64,000 bases of DNA from Chryseobacterium gwangjuense (GCF_021311115.1 NZ_JAJTNP010000007.1:182580-246579), one strand, 5' to 3'. Positions 17,874 to 26,799 are shown, numbered from the stretch's first letter. Translations and numbers: made by a program. Notes: generated from the sequence alone by a model not told the origin.

Positions 17874-19241
17874 TTAAGCTTCCAGAATTTTATATAATTT
17901 ATCTGACAAACGAACTCTGAACGGAAGTTCAAAAGTAATTTGATCCCCTTCTTTTGCAGTATCGCTGAAATTTCCATCAACAAAAATCTGAGTAATTGTA
18001 ATTTCCTGATCTCCAGTTGTAGGTCCTGAAATTAAAACTTTATCTCCAACAGCAAGTTCTTTAGATTCAATTAAAAACTGCGCAATTTTTGATTTTGAAT
18101 AATAATGCTCAGCTTTTCCTATTAATGTCTTTTTAACTTTTATTTTCTGACGGATATCTTTCGTTTCAGCTTTTGTTGCTTTTGCTAAAGTTTGAGTAGA
18201 AAGATCTCCGGAATTTTTAAATTTCAAAGCTTCAGATTTCCCTTTTCTAAACACTTTGTTTCCAACCTGAAGTCCTTTTCTCAATTTCAACTGCTCATCC
18301 AAAGGCAAATGAATGGTTTCAAGACATTCTGTAGAACACGTGTTTTCCATAGCTTCTTTACATTCATCACACTGAATAAACAATAAATGGCAAGCATCAT
18401 TCGCACAATTCGTATGGTTATCGCAAGGTTTTCCACATTGGTGACATTGCGCAATAATATCGTCTGTAATTCTTTCACCCAGTCTATGGTCAAACACAAA
18501 GTTTTTACCAATAAACTTACTTTCTATCCCTTCTTCTTTTATCTGGCGGGTATATTCGATAATTCCACCTTCCAGCTGGAATACGTTTTTAAAACCTTGA
18601 TGTTTGAAATAGGCACTCGCCTTTTCACAACGGATTCCACCAGTACAATACATCAAAAGGTTTTTATCTTCTTTAAAATCCTGTAACTGATCGTTGATAA
18701 TCGGTAAGCTTTCTCTGAAGTTTTCTACATCAGGAGTAATCGCTCCTTCAAAATGCCCTACTTCGCTTTCGTAGTGATTTCTAAAATCTACCACAATCGT
18801 ATTCGGGTCTGCAAGCATCGAATTGAATTCCTGTGCTTTCAAATGAATTCCTTTGTTCGTAACGTCAAAAGTATCATCATTTAAACCGTCAGCAACGATT
18901 TTGTTTCTGACTTTAATTGTCAACTTTAAAAAAGAATGATTGTCCTGATCTACCGCTACGTTCAAACGGATTCCTTTCATGAAATCGTAGACTTCCAGCG
19001 TATCGCGAAATGCTTCAAAATGATCCGCAGGAACACTCATCTGAGCATTAATTCCTTCGTGAGCAACATAGATACGACCTAATGCATCAAGTGCATTCCA
19101 AGCTATAAATAATTCGTCGCGAAACTTTTTTGGATCTTCAATTTTGGCATACGCATAGAAAGACAATGTAAGACGTTCCTTACCAGCTTCATCAATAAGT
19201 TGAGCTCTTTCTTCTGCGCTTAAGGTGTTGTACAGTTGCAT
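17874..19241 (-). CDS. trhO: tRNA uridine(34) hydroxylase TrhO with extra C-terminal barrel
   Basis: 455 residues, about 100 more than E. coli TrhO. The family (YceA, rhodanese-like) makes 5-hydroxyuridine at tRNA position 34 with oxygen. An N-terminal ferredoxin-like domain (LSFYAYAKIEDPKKFRDELF, VAHEGINAQMS) is followed by a rhodanese domain with VVDFRNHYESEVGHFEGAI and the active loop LMYCTGGIRCEKASAYFKHQ, then a Cys-rich segment of CxxC pairs (about 270-315) that likely binds zinc. Residues about 370-455 add a domain with AEHYYSKSKIAQFLIESKEL, LAVGDKVLISGPTTGDQEI and VRLSDKLYKI, resembling small translation-factor-like beta barrels of the kind also seen in U32-type proteins. A -7 box lies at 19274. 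Confidence 0.93.
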   Translation of the reverse strand: MQLYNTLSAEERAQLIDEAGKERLTLSFYAYAKIEDPKKFRDELFIAWNALDALGRIYVAHEGINAQMSVPADHFEAFRDTLEVYDFMKGIRLNVAVDQDNHSFLKLTIKVRNKIVADGLNDDTFDVTNKGIHLKAQEFNSMLADPNTIVVDFRNHYESEVGHFEGAITPDVENFRESLPIINDQLQDFKEDKNLLMYCTGGIRCEKASAYFKHQGFKNVFQLEGGIIEYTRQIKEEGIESKFIGKNFVFDHRLGERITDDIIAQCHQCGKPCDNHTNCANDACHLLFIQCDECKEAMENTCSTECLETIHLPLDEQLKLRKGLQVGNKVFRKGKSEALKFKNSGDLSTQTLAKATKAETKDIRQKIKVKKTLIGKAEHYYSKSKIAQFLIESKELAVGDKVLISGPTTGDQEITITQIFVDGNFSDTAKEGDQITFELPFRVRLSDKLYKILEA

Positions 19242-19273
19242 GCTATAAACGTTTTAAGTGAGAAAAATTTTTG

Positions 19274-19281
19274 CAAAGATA
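19274..19281 (-). promoter_or_regulatory. -7 box TATCTTTG for trhO
   Basis: CAAAGATA on the plus strand, 32 bases before the trhO ATG, a full TAnnTTTG match on the minus strand. Confidence 0.55.
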
Positions 19282-19548
19282 ATAATTTTTAATTGAGTGT
19301 ATTATGAGTAATGTCACAAACTCTTCGATAGAGATAATGAATTATAAGCCATGCGTAATTTTTGTTGATTAGCTTAACTTTATTAGAAATTAAATTTAAC
19401 TTTTGTTACCATACAGTCATCTATAGGTCATATTATCTTTAATAAATTTTTAAGGTTTGTTAATTGAGAATTTAAAAATTATGGCATAATATATAAATTA
19501 TTACAATTGCTGTTAAATTTTAGTTAAAACTGAAACATTCCATACCGA

Positions 19549-19575
19549 TTGCATACCTATTTAGCATTAAATTTG
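19549..19575 (+). promoter_or_regulatory. degP promoter (TTG-N16-TAAATTTG)
   Basis: TTG at 19549-19551 and TAAATTTG at 19568-19575 with a 16-base spacer, 52 bases before the ATG at 19628. Confidence 0.65.
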
Positions 19576-19627
19576 TTTACAGTAAAACGAAAACATAACT
19601 TCAATAAATAACAAAGAAAGATATACA

Positions 19628-21154
19628 ATGAAGAGTACTTTAAAAAAACTATTACCATTTGCAGTAGTAGGCGTAATGTCAGGAGCTACTACCGTTGGAG
19701 CATTACAATACATCAATCATGATTCCAACAGCACAGATCAATCATACTTTACAAAAGCATCCAACGTTTCCTTCGCAGGAATGAATTCTGCGGTGGTAGG
19801 TGATGATTTCGTAAAAGCAGCTAAAACAACTGTTCCGGCTGTAGTAACCATTAAAAACTATCAGTCCAGAACAACAAGCAGAGCTTCTGAACAGGATATG
19901 TTCGATTTCTTCTTCGGAGATCCGTTCGGAGGAAGAGGACAACAAAGACAGAAACAACAGCAAGCACCTGACAATATGCCTTCAGGAATGGGATCAGGAG
20001 TGATTATTTCGCCGGACGGGTATATTATTTCCAACAACCACGTTGTTGCAGGAGCCAATAAACTTGAGGTTGTTCTAAGCAACAAAAAGTCTTATATCGC
20101 AACATTAATAGGAACGGACCCGAATACAGATATTTCGTTATTAAAAATTGAAGAAAAGGGACTTCCCTATTTAAACTTTGCGAATTCTGACAATATTGAT
20201 GTCGGACAATGGGTTCTTGCGGTAGGAAATCCACTTGGATTGAATTCTACGGTAACGGCAGGTATTGTTTCGGCTAAAGGCAGAGGAATCGGAATTTTAA
20301 GCTCGCAAGGAAAAGCAGCCAACCCGATTGAAAGTTTTATTCAGACGGATGCTGCCATTAATCCAGGAAACTCCGGAGGAGCTTTGGTAAATACAAACGG
20401 AGATCTAATTGGTATCAACTCTGCCATTCAATCTACAACAGGATATTATCAAGGGTATGGATTTGCTGTTCCAGCAAACCTGGCAAGAAAGATTGTTGAG
20501 GACATTAAGAAGTTCGGTATCGTACAAAGAGGATTCTTAGGAGTAACGACTTTAGATCTTTCTAACGATCAATTAATCGCAGCTTATAATAAGGATCAGA
20601 AGACCAATATAAAAGCAGGATCTGGAATGTATGTTACAGGATTCGGAGAAAATAGCGGGGCTGAAGACGCAGGTATCAAAAAAGGAGATATTATCACTAA
20701 AATTGACACGTATGCTATCACAGATTTCGCTGATCTTTCCGCTGCTATCGGAAGCAAAAGACCGGGAGATAAAGTACAGGTTACTTATTTAAGAAACGGA
20801 AAAGAAAATGTAACGACTGCTACTCTTAGAGACCAAAAAGGAGGTACTTCTACAAGAACAAAAGCTGATCTTAGCGTTACTGAAAAAATTGGAGCAGAGT
20901 TTGAACCATTAAGCGATAGATTCAAAACAGATTACGGATTAAACAGTGGTGTTGTAGCGAAAAATGTAGCAGAAGGAAGCGAAATTGCTAAAATTGGAAT
21001 TGTAGACAATTACATCGTTATCGAAATTAATGGTAAACCGATCAATTCACAAAAAGACGTTGAGAAAATTCTTGACAAATACTCCGGAAACGTACAGGTG
21101 AAATTTGTAGATGCTTACGGACAAATTTATACGAGAGGATTTAAAATGCCTTAA
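19628..21154 (+). CDS. degP: Do/DegP (HtrA) family periplasmic serine protease
   Basis: 508 residues. HtrA proteases degrade or refold misfolded envelope proteins. An N-terminal hydrophobic segment (LPFAVVGVMSGATTVGAL) serves as signal or anchor. The trypsin-like domain carries the full triad: His138 in SNNHVVAGA, Asp168 in NTDISLLK and Ser249 in NPGNSGGAL. Two PDZ domains follow, the first with RGFLGVTTLDLS and DAGIKKGDIITKID (about 300-395), the second with NSGVVAKNVAEGSEIAKIGI (about 430-505). A flexible Gly/Gln-rich loop (about 98-118) lies in the LA-loop position. Monocistronic between its own promoter and a strong terminator. Confidence 0.96.
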   Translation: MKSTLKKLLPFAVVGVMSGATTVGALQYINHDSNSTDQSYFTKASNVSFAGMNSAVVGDDFVKAAKTTVPAVVTIKNYQSRTTSRASEQDMFDFFFGDPFGGRGQQRQKQQQAPDNMPSGMGSGVIISPDGYIISNNHVVAGANKLEVVLSNKKSYIATLIGTDPNTDISLLKIEEKGLPYLNFANSDNIDVGQWVLAVGNPLGLNSTVTAGIVSAKGRGIGILSSQGKAANPIESFIQTDAAINPGNSGGALVNTNGDLIGINSAIQSTTGYYQGYGFAVPANLARKIVEDIKKFGIVQRGFLGVTTLDLSNDQLIAAYNKDQKTNIKAGSGMYVTGFGENSGAEDAGIKKGDIITKIDTYAITDFADLSAAIGSKRPGDKVQVTYLRNGKENVTTATLRDQKGGTSTRTKADLSVTEKIGAEFEPLSDRFKTDYGLNSGVVAKNVAEGSEIAKIGIVDNYIVIEINGKPINSQKDVEKILDKYSGNVQVKFVDAYGQIYTRGFKMP

Positions 21155-21181
21155 TTAAAGAGCTAAATTTAAATTCATATC

Positions 21182-21214
21182 AAAAAAAGCGCTGCAAACT
21201 GCAGCGCTTTTTTT
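21182..21214. terminator. Bidirectional terminator after degP
   Basis: AAAAAAAGCGCTGC and GCAGCGCTTTTTTT form a 14-bp perfect stem with a five-base loop, between convergent genes. Confidence 0.95.
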
Positions 21215-21223
21215 GATTTATTG

Positions 21224-21676
21224 TTATGATTTATTCATTTTTTCAGCAATTCTTTTTTTCTTACTTCGTTCATAAAAAACTTCAACAATTTTCCCTCCAA
21301 TCCAGGAAAACGGGAAAAAGGTAAGAAAAATCGAAATCTTATAAAATGTAGGATGGTACGGAAAAATAATAACATCCAACATCGCTATAAACAGCATAAT
21401 AAAACCGATAAGAATAGCATAAGCTACTTTGGCATATTTAACGATAATTGCAGTGGCTACTCCTCCTATTGTAGTTCCCAAGCCGGAAATAAATAAAAGA
21501 AAGCCAAAAAAAGCTTTATCATTCTGCATGCTCTGAAGAAATCTTTGCCAATGCTCAAACGGAGCAAAAGCTTCGAAAGTAACCCATTGTGGAAACACTC
21601 TTATACCAAGAGTAATAATAAGTCCCGCAATACCGAGCCCTACAATAACCGCCAATGTATTTCTAAAAAAATTCAT
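21224..21676 (-). CDS. Four-helix membrane protein, unknown
   Basis: 150 residues with four hydrophobic helices (about 7-26, 58-80, 85-107, 113-133) and a basic C-terminus ERSKKKRIAEKMNK. Gly-rich turns such as FISGLGTTIGGVATAIIVKY occur between helices. I recognise no named family; the layout is common in uncharacterised Bacteroidota membrane proteins. It starts 6 bases after the ridA stop on the same strand and is likely co-transcribed with it, but that gives no clue to function. Confidence 0.75.
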   Translation of the reverse strand: MNFFRNTLAVIVGLGIAGLIITLGIRVFPQWVTFEAFAPFEHWQRFLQSMQNDKAFFGFLLFISGLGTTIGGVATAIIVKYAKVAYAILIGFIMLFIAMLDVIIFPYHPTFYKISIFLTFFPFSWIGGKIVEVFYERSKKKRIAEKMNKS

Positions 21677-21682
21677 GAATTC

Positions 21683-22063
21683 TTAATCCTGATGTGCAAT
21701 CATAGAAATTTCGACATCAACGTTCTTTGGCAAGCAAGACACTTGAACGGTCTCACGAGCAGGATAGGTATCCGCATCCAAATAAGAAGCATAAATATCA
21801 TTCATTACTGCAAAATCATCCATATTTTTAAGGAAGATGCTCGCTTTTACAACATTTTTAAATGTCATTCCAGCCTCTGTAAGAATAGCCTCAAGGTTCT
21901 TCATCACCTGATGTGTTTCTTTTTCAATTCCTTCTACCAATTTACCAGTTGCAGGATCTACAGGGATCTGACCTGAGATATACAAAACACCATTTGCAAA
22001 GTTAGCTTGTGAATAAGGTCCGATAGCTGCAGGTGCATTAACTGTGTTGATTATTTTTTTCAT
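21683..22063 (-). CDS. ridA: RidA family enamine/imine deaminase
   Basis: 126 residues, the standard RidA (YjgF/YER057c/UK114) length. RidA hydrolyses reactive 2-aminoacrylate and related enamines formed by PLP enzymes. Conserved features are NAPAAIGPYSQANFANGVLY, SGQIPVDPATGKLV, the ESTART-like ARETVQVSCLPKNVDVEISM with its substrate-binding Arg, and MKNLEAILTEAGMTFKNVVK. A TAnnTTTG promoter sits 19 bases upstream, and a membrane protein gene follows. Confidence 0.96.
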   Translation of the reverse strand: MKKIINTVNAPAAIGPYSQANFANGVLYISGQIPVDPATGKLVEGIEKETHQVMKNLEAILTEAGMTFKNVVKASIFLKNMDDFAVMNDIYASYLDADTYPARETVQVSCLPKNVDVEISMIAHQD

Positions 22064-22081
22064 TAGAATTTATTTTGGGTG

Positions 22082-22089
22082 CAAATATA
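22082..22089 (-). promoter_or_regulatory. -7 box TATATTTG for ridA
   Basis: CAAATATA on the plus strand, directly upstream of the ridA ATG at 22063. Confidence 0.6.
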
Positions 22090-22130
22090 AAATTTATATT
22101 CCATTTCTCTTCCCGAATCTCATTTCTATC

Positions 22131-24716
22131 TTAGAAAGGTGCATTAGGCTGTGTAAAACTTCTGTCTTTATACTTCAATGCATCACTTAAGATGTTGGCT
22201 TTTATCCCGATAAAGAAATCATACACTTTATACTGTCCAAAAGGAACCCAGTTAAAATTAATGGTAAAACTTCTCTGATCTCTTGAAAAACCAATACGGG
22301 TATAAGCAAGATCCTTAGTCACCATATCATAATGCGTACTTCCTGTAATATTCCAATATGGAGTAAGCTTGATACTTCCGTCCAATCCTAACGAAGCCAT
22401 TTTAGTCGGTGTTCTTGATAGCCCTTTTGAATATTGATAATTCGCACTGATATTCAACGTCCATGGCTGATCAAAATGAGCATAATTATCATTATCAAAA
22501 TAATACACTTCATTTCGGATTTCTCCCTTGGAAGGATATTTTTTAGCATTATCTTCCTTTTCACCAAAAACTTCACTACTTAGAGGGTAAGACATTTGTA
22601 CATTAAACCCTTGCAAGTTAAAATGTCCGAAATCTTCCGTTCTGATTCCTGTCTCTTCTCCCGGTACAAATAAAATTCTATAAGGATCCAATGATAAACT
22701 TGTATTTACACTCAGTTTATTATTAAAGAAAGACGACTGTCCACTCACCGAAATAATAGACCACGGATGATCCTTTGCTGCAAAATTATAATTCCCTGAA
22801 ATATTTAAGGATTCAAATATTTTTATTTTTTTTACGCCTGTAGAGTCACTTTTTGATCTTATTTTCATCTCCACATTGTTTCCGATACTATAACCAAGTG
22901 CACCTACCATTCCCGTAGTTGGAGACCCCACAATTCCTTTCTCGAAGATAGAATATGGCGTTAAAGCTCCATTAGCTGTGTAGTAATTTTTATAATACCC
23001 ATACTTTGCATCTCCAAAATCCGGAGAATAGGTAAATCCTATACTTGGTATCACCATGTGACGTACCGCTTCAATTACGGAACCTTTTTTAAAATTCAGC
23101 ATCCCATATAAAGTCGTCTGAATACTTGCTGTGGTAGAAAAAGTAGAATATCCTGCCACTTTATTATTAATCTGGTTTACTTCTACATTTTCAATAGGAT
23201 CGTAATACTTTGTAAGCGTTTTTGTCGTTAATGCATTATCAATATTAGCTCCTAAGCTGAAAGTAAAGTATTTGGCAATCGTTGTATTGGTTCCCAGCGT
23301 AATATTATTCTTTATGCCGGTCTGCATTTTATCCCACATCTCTTTTTTGAATAACTCCCCTCCTTCTGTCTGAACATAGTTATTAAGATTCAAACCTGTA
23401 TTCACAGTAATATTTTCAAGGAGACCTTGTCTCATTCCTGTTTTGGATTTGAATAAGTAAAACTGATTAACCGCCACATTCATTTGAGGCAATCTCAAAT
23501 CAGAAAATCCTGTTGCAAAATTTTGAGAATACGAAGCAGTTCCCGTAATCGTAATCGGTAATTTCAGAAATCTTTTGGTAAGCGTCAACGTAGAATTCTG
23601 CTGTGTTCTTAAAACACTCTGATCCATGATATAATTATTATTGACTGTATTATTATAAAATGTTTCACTCGTCGCATTTACCGAAGCAGAAAACGTTAGA
23701 AAAGGATTCGCTTTTGTATCTTGTGTGTGTGTCCAGGCAATTCTGTAAGTTCCTGTTTCACTGTAATTATCAAGTCCTTTTATTCCTCTTATGGTTTTCC
23801 CTACATCTGCCGAGAAATTCCCTGAATACCTATATTTTTTCAAATAATGCATTTCAGGATGTAAATTCCAGCTTCCTTTTGTATAAATATCTGCTAAAAC
23901 CTTCAAATCAAAATGTTCACCAATCGGCTGATAGTAACCAATACCATTTAAAAAGAATCCCACATCTTGCCTCTCTCCAAAACTCGGAATCAAAATTCCG
24001 GCAGATCTTTTAGAGGAAAACGGAAGAATCGCAAAAGGCATAATCAAAGGAGTAGGAATCTCCTCAATATACATCCTGATCGGGCCTGTTACAATCTGAG
24101 AATTGGTTTTTGTCTTGATTAATTTAATATTCGAAGCCCTCATTTTATAATCGGGCAAACTGTCTTTTTTCTTAATGAAATACTCATCCGTAGTATAATC
24201 TCCATTTCTCATGGCAAATACAGTATCACTGTATTTTTTCGTTTTCTGAGCAACAATTACCCCTTCACTTTCCTCCGTACGTGCATTATAGGCAATAGCC
24301 TGCTTGGTTTTGGTATTATAGCTGAATTCGGTAGTTTCGTATTTTTTCCCGCCTTGGTTTGTAATTACATTTTCTATAATCTTTCCGGAAGCATCCTGTT
24401 TTCCTCTTGCATAGATTAGGCTTCTGTTATGATCTATCGAGATATAATCTGCATCTATTTGCATATCCTGATATTTCACCTGAGCATTTCTCAGCAAATA
24501 GGTCATCTTTTTCTGAACATCATTTCTTTCTTCATCAGCTTTTGTTCTAAGAACATCATCTAAAGACTCTTTTTTTACAACAATGGTATCCTTTTGGATA
24601 ATAGTATCATTAACCGCACTTTTAGGCAATTTTTCAGGCGTTTTCTGTGCTAAAAAATTGTTAAAAATTAGGATAATTAAAATTTGTAATATATTTTTGG
24701 GGACGGTTTTGACCAA
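22131..24716 (-). CDS. lptD: LPS-assembly protein LptD
   Basis: 861 residues. LptD is the outer-membrane barrel that inserts lipopolysaccharide into the outer leaflet. The start is a TTG at 24716, because an in-frame TAA lies just upstream and the first ATG is far inside; this start gives a signal peptide ending FNNFLAQ. Residues about 65-170 form the OstA/LptA-like domain (LLRNAQVKYQDMQIDADYIS, SLIYARGKQDASGKIIENVI). The rest is a long barrel with many alternating strands and aromatic ends, including FAILPFSSKRSAGILIPSFG, typical of Bacteroidota LptD. The usual disulfide cysteines of proteobacterial LptD are not apparent. Divergent from the amidase gene. Confidence 0.9.
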   Translation of the reverse strand: MVKTVPKNILQILIILIFNNFLAQKTPEKLPKSAVNDTIIQKDTIVVKKESLDDVLRTKADEERNDVQKKMTYLLRNAQVKYQDMQIDADYISIDHNRSLIYARGKQDASGKIIENVITNQGGKKYETTEFSYNTKTKQAIAYNARTEESEGVIVAQKTKKYSDTVFAMRNGDYTTDEYFIKKKDSLPDYKMRASNIKLIKTKTNSQIVTGPIRMYIEEIPTPLIMPFAILPFSSKRSAGILIPSFGERQDVGFFLNGIGYYQPIGEHFDLKVLADIYTKGSWNLHPEMHYLKKYRYSGNFSADVGKTIRGIKGLDNYSETGTYRIAWTHTQDTKANPFLTFSASVNATSETFYNNTVNNNYIMDQSVLRTQQNSTLTLTKRFLKLPITITGTASYSQNFATGFSDLRLPQMNVAVNQFYLFKSKTGMRQGLLENITVNTGLNLNNYVQTEGGELFKKEMWDKMQTGIKNNITLGTNTTIAKYFTFSLGANIDNALTTKTLTKYYDPIENVEVNQINNKVAGYSTFSTTASIQTTLYGMLNFKKGSVIEAVRHMVIPSIGFTYSPDFGDAKYGYYKNYYTANGALTPYSIFEKGIVGSPTTGMVGALGYSIGNNVEMKIRSKSDSTGVKKIKIFESLNISGNYNFAAKDHPWSIISVSGQSSFFNNKLSVNTSLSLDPYRILFVPGEETGIRTEDFGHFNLQGFNVQMSYPLSSEVFGEKEDNAKKYPSKGEIRNEVYYFDNDNYAHFDQPWTLNISANYQYSKGLSRTPTKMASLGLDGSIKLTPYWNITGSTHYDMVTKDLAYTRIGFSRDQRSFTINFNWVPFGQYKVYDFFIGIKANILSDALKYKDRSFTQPNAPF

Positions 24717-24739
24717 TTTTATGTTATATAATTAAGGTT

Positions 24740-24747
24740 CAAAATTA
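24740..24747 (-). promoter_or_regulatory. -7 box TAATTTTG for lptD
   Basis: CAAAATTA on the plus strand, 23 bases upstream of the proposed TTG start, consistent with that start. Confidence 0.55.
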
Positions 24748-24769
24748 ATATAATTTTTAAAACTGTAAG

Positions 24770-26062
24770 ATGTACAAACAAAATTTTAAAATAATTTTAT
24801 CATTTCTTGCGATACTCCTTTTCAACTTTTCCTTTGCCCAAAAAAAATTCACTGTAGTCTTAGACGCAGGTCATGGCGGGGGTGATATAGGAGCCAACAG
24901 AAATTATTCAGACATAGGTGTTGTACAAGAAAAAAATGTAACACTTGGTGTAGTTCTGAAACTGGGAGCTATGCTTGAAAAAAACAAAGATTTTAAGGTC
25001 ATTTACACCCGTAAGATCGACGAATATCCTTCTTTAACAGATAGAACCAATATCGCCAACAGAAGCAAGGCAGATTTATTCATCTCTGTACACGTTAACT
25101 CTTCCCCAAGCAAAACAGCCACTGCACGAGGAACTGAAACTTTCGTACAAGGACCCGCTCAAAACAGAGAAAACCTGGAGGTAGCCAAACAAGAAAACAG
25201 TGTAATCTATTTAGATGAAAAAGATAAAGAAACATTTTCATCTTACGACCCGTCTTCCCCGGAATCATTAATGGCTCTAAAATTACAGCAAAGTAAATAT
25301 TTGGAGAATAGTTTGATCATAGGAACCTTTGTGGAAGATAATTTTGCTAAAACAGGCAGATATTCCCGTGGAGTAAAGCAAGAAAACCTGCACATCTTAA
25401 GAAGAAGTGCCATGCCATCCATCTTAATTGAAACAGGTTTCGTCAATAATTATGATGATGCTGCTTTTTTAAATTCCGAACAAGGACAACAGGAAACCGC
25501 TGAAAATATTTACAAAGCAATCATCGATTACAAAAAAGCGATCGACAGAAAAACTTCATCCGGCACCATCGTAAAAAAACCGGAACCGGAAAAACCGGCA
25601 GAAGTAGCATTAAAAAATGATTTCAGAATACTTCTTATCACTTCTTCCGTAAAATATAATGATGGAGATCCTGCTTTAAAAGGGCTTAATTATATTCTTA
25701 CGATAAAAGAAGGTGGTATTTACAAATACTATTATGGCGTTACGAATATGGCTTCTGTTAAAGACATCAACCTCAGAACCGCTAAAGATGCCGGATTTAA
25801 GAATGCCTATGCAGTCGGATTTATGCCTAATCAGAAATTAAGCACAGGATATTATACCCTTGAAATATATACCGGTTCAGACAAACTAAGCAGCAACTCA
25901 TTTATACTTCAATCTCTAAAAGACGTGGAAAGAACCAAAACCAACGGAATATTCTACTATACCTACGGAAAAGAAGACTCTTTGGAAGATACTGTAAAAT
26001 TGCAGAAAGACCTTGAAAAGAAAGGAATTAAGAATACGGTCATCCAAAAAGTTTATAAATAG
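24770..26062 (+). CDS. N-acetylmuramoyl-L-alanine amidase (Amidase_3)
   Basis: 430 residues. The enzyme cleaves the bond between N-acetylmuramic acid and the peptide stem and is used in cell separation. A signal peptide (ILSFLAILLFNFSFAQ) precedes the zinc-dependent amidase domain: VVLDAGHGGGDIGA with the first zinc His and the EKNVTLGVVL Glu, ISVHVNSSPSK with a second His, and the catalytic ILIETGFVNNYDDA. A C-terminal region (about 285-430) with KYYYGVTNMASVKDINL and AYAVGFMPNQKLS looks SPOR-like, a fold that recognises denuded glycan at the septum; I hold that part less firmly. Monocistronic, divergent from lptD. Confidence 0.93.
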   Translation: MYKQNFKIILSFLAILLFNFSFAQKKFTVVLDAGHGGGDIGANRNYSDIGVVQEKNVTLGVVLKLGAMLEKNKDFKVIYTRKIDEYPSLTDRTNIANRSKADLFISVHVNSSPSKTATARGTETFVQGPAQNRENLEVAKQENSVIYLDEKDKETFSSYDPSSPESLMALKLQQSKYLENSLIIGTFVEDNFAKTGRYSRGVKQENLHILRRSAMPSILIETGFVNNYDDAAFLNSEQGQQETAENIYKAIIDYKKAIDRKTSSGTIVKKPEPEKPAEVALKNDFRILLITSSVKYNDGDPALKGLNYILTIKEGGIYKYYYGVTNMASVKDINLRTAKDAGFKNAYAVGFMPNQKLSTGYYTLEIYTGSDKLSSNSFILQSLKDVERTKTNGIFYYTYGKEDSLEDTVKLQKDLEKKGIKNTVIQKVYK

Positions 26063-26076
26063 TTTAAAAAATAATT

Positions 26077-26106
26077 TTGAAGTTTAAAAGTTTATTTATA
26101 CTTTTG
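26077..26106 (+). promoter_or_regulatory. Promoter of the first tRNA-Glu (TTG-N19-TACTTTTG)
   Basis: TTG at 26077-26079 and TACTTTTG at 26099-26106 with a 19-base spacer, 14 bases before the tRNA. Confidence 0.7.
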
Positions 26107-26120
26107 CAACCTCAAAATTT

Positions 26121-26192
26121 GGCCTATTCGTCTAGTGGTTAGGACTCAAGATTTTCATTCTTGCAACAGGGGTTCGATTCCCCTATAGGCTA
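26121..26192 (+). tRNA. tRNA-Glu (anticodon TTC)
   Basis: The cloverleaf can be drawn by eye: acceptor GGCCTAT/ATAGGCT, anticodon stem CAAGA/TCTTG around loop TTTTCAT with TTC at the anticodon positions, T arm GGGG-TTCGATT-CCCC, then discriminator A. In this copy CCA is encoded at 26193-26195, unlike the next two. It differs from them in the anticodon arm and acceptor stem. Confidence 0.95.
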
Positions 26193-26268
26193 CCAAATAA
26201 AGAAATAAATTAACTCGCGAGAGAATAAATTTAAAAAACCAAAATATTTGAAAATTTTTGAAAATAAA

Positions 26269-26300
26269 TTTGGTTGATAAAAAAAAAGTTTATACTTTTG
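26269..26300 (+). promoter_or_regulatory. rpsT promoter (TTTG/TTG and TACTTTTG)
   Basis: TACTTTTG at 26293-26300 with TTG at 26274-26276 (16-base spacer) or TTTG at 26269-26272 (20-base spacer). It lies just before the ATG at 26319 and rules out the longer reading frame that starts at 26274. Confidence 0.7.
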
Positions 26301-26318
26301 CACTCACATTTGAACGAT

Positions 26319-26573
26319 ATGGCAAATCATAAATCAGCATTAAAAAGAATCAGACAAAACGAAACTAGAAAACTTCGTAACAGATACTACCACAAAACTG
26401 CTAGAACAGCTTTGAAAGTATTAAGAAATGAAGAGGACAAAGCTGCTGCTGCTGAGCAGTTGCCAAAAGTTATCTCTTTGTTGGATAAATTAGCTAAGAA
26501 AAACATTATCCACAAAAACAAAGCTGCTAACTTGAAAAGCAAATTAACTAAGCACGTTAATAAACTAGCTTAA
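26319..26573 (+). CDS. rpsT: 30S ribosomal protein S20
   Basis: 84 residues from the ATG at 26319. S20 binds 16S rRNA early in 30S assembly. Recognised by [20 protein letters not shown], the Ala/Lys-rich helices and the C-terminal [20 protein letters not shown]. An upstream extension of 15 codons is open but would cover the promoter, so it is rejected. The gene lies between tRNA-Glu copies one and two, with its own promoter. Confidence 0.97.
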   Translation: MANHKSALKRIRQNETRKLRNRYYHKTARTALKVLRNEEDKAAAAEQLPKVISLLDKLAKKNIIHKNKAANLKSKLTKHVNKLA

Positions 26574-26584
26574 TAAGTATAGTA

Positions 26585-26656
26585 GGCCCGTTCGTCTATC
26601 GGTTAGGACCTCAGATTTTCATTCTGGTAAGAGGGGTTCGATTCCCCTACGGGCTA
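26585..26656 (+). tRNA. tRNA-Glu (anticodon TTC), second copy
   Basis: 72 bases. Acceptor GGCCCGT/ACGGGCT, anticodon loop TTTTCAT in the stem TCAGA/TCTGG, T arm GGGG-TTCGATT-CCCC, discriminator A followed by CAAA, so CCA is not encoded. It starts 11 bases after the rpsT stop, so it may be read from the rpsT promoter. Confidence 0.95.
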
Positions 26657-26726
26657 CAAAACTAAGAGTTGATAAACTTATAAAAACAAAAACTAACACA
26701 TTAATTTCGGTTAATGGAAGATAGAG

Positions 26727-26798
26727 GGCCCGTTCGTCTATCGGTTAGGACCTCAGATTTTCATTCTGGTAAGAGGGGTTCGATTCCCCTACGGGCTA
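26727..26798 (+). tRNA. tRNA-Glu (anticodon TTC), third copy
   Basis: Identical to the second copy over all 72 bases, 70 bases downstream of it. A terminator follows directly. Identity suggests recent duplication or gene conversion. Confidence 0.95.
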
Positions 26799-26799
26799 C

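Larger units (their letters stand above)
19242..19627. other. 386-base intergenic region between trhO and degP
   Basis: Very AT-rich. It holds the two divergent promoters listed separately (19274 on the minus strand, 19549-19575 on the plus strand). I found no ORF, hairpin with a T run, or riboswitch-like pattern in the 270 bases between them. Confidence 0.6.

Noticed and set aside
26274..26318. 15-codon N-terminal extension of rpsT
   Set aside because: It would be translated from within the TACTTTTG promoter; S20 normally begins MANHKSA.
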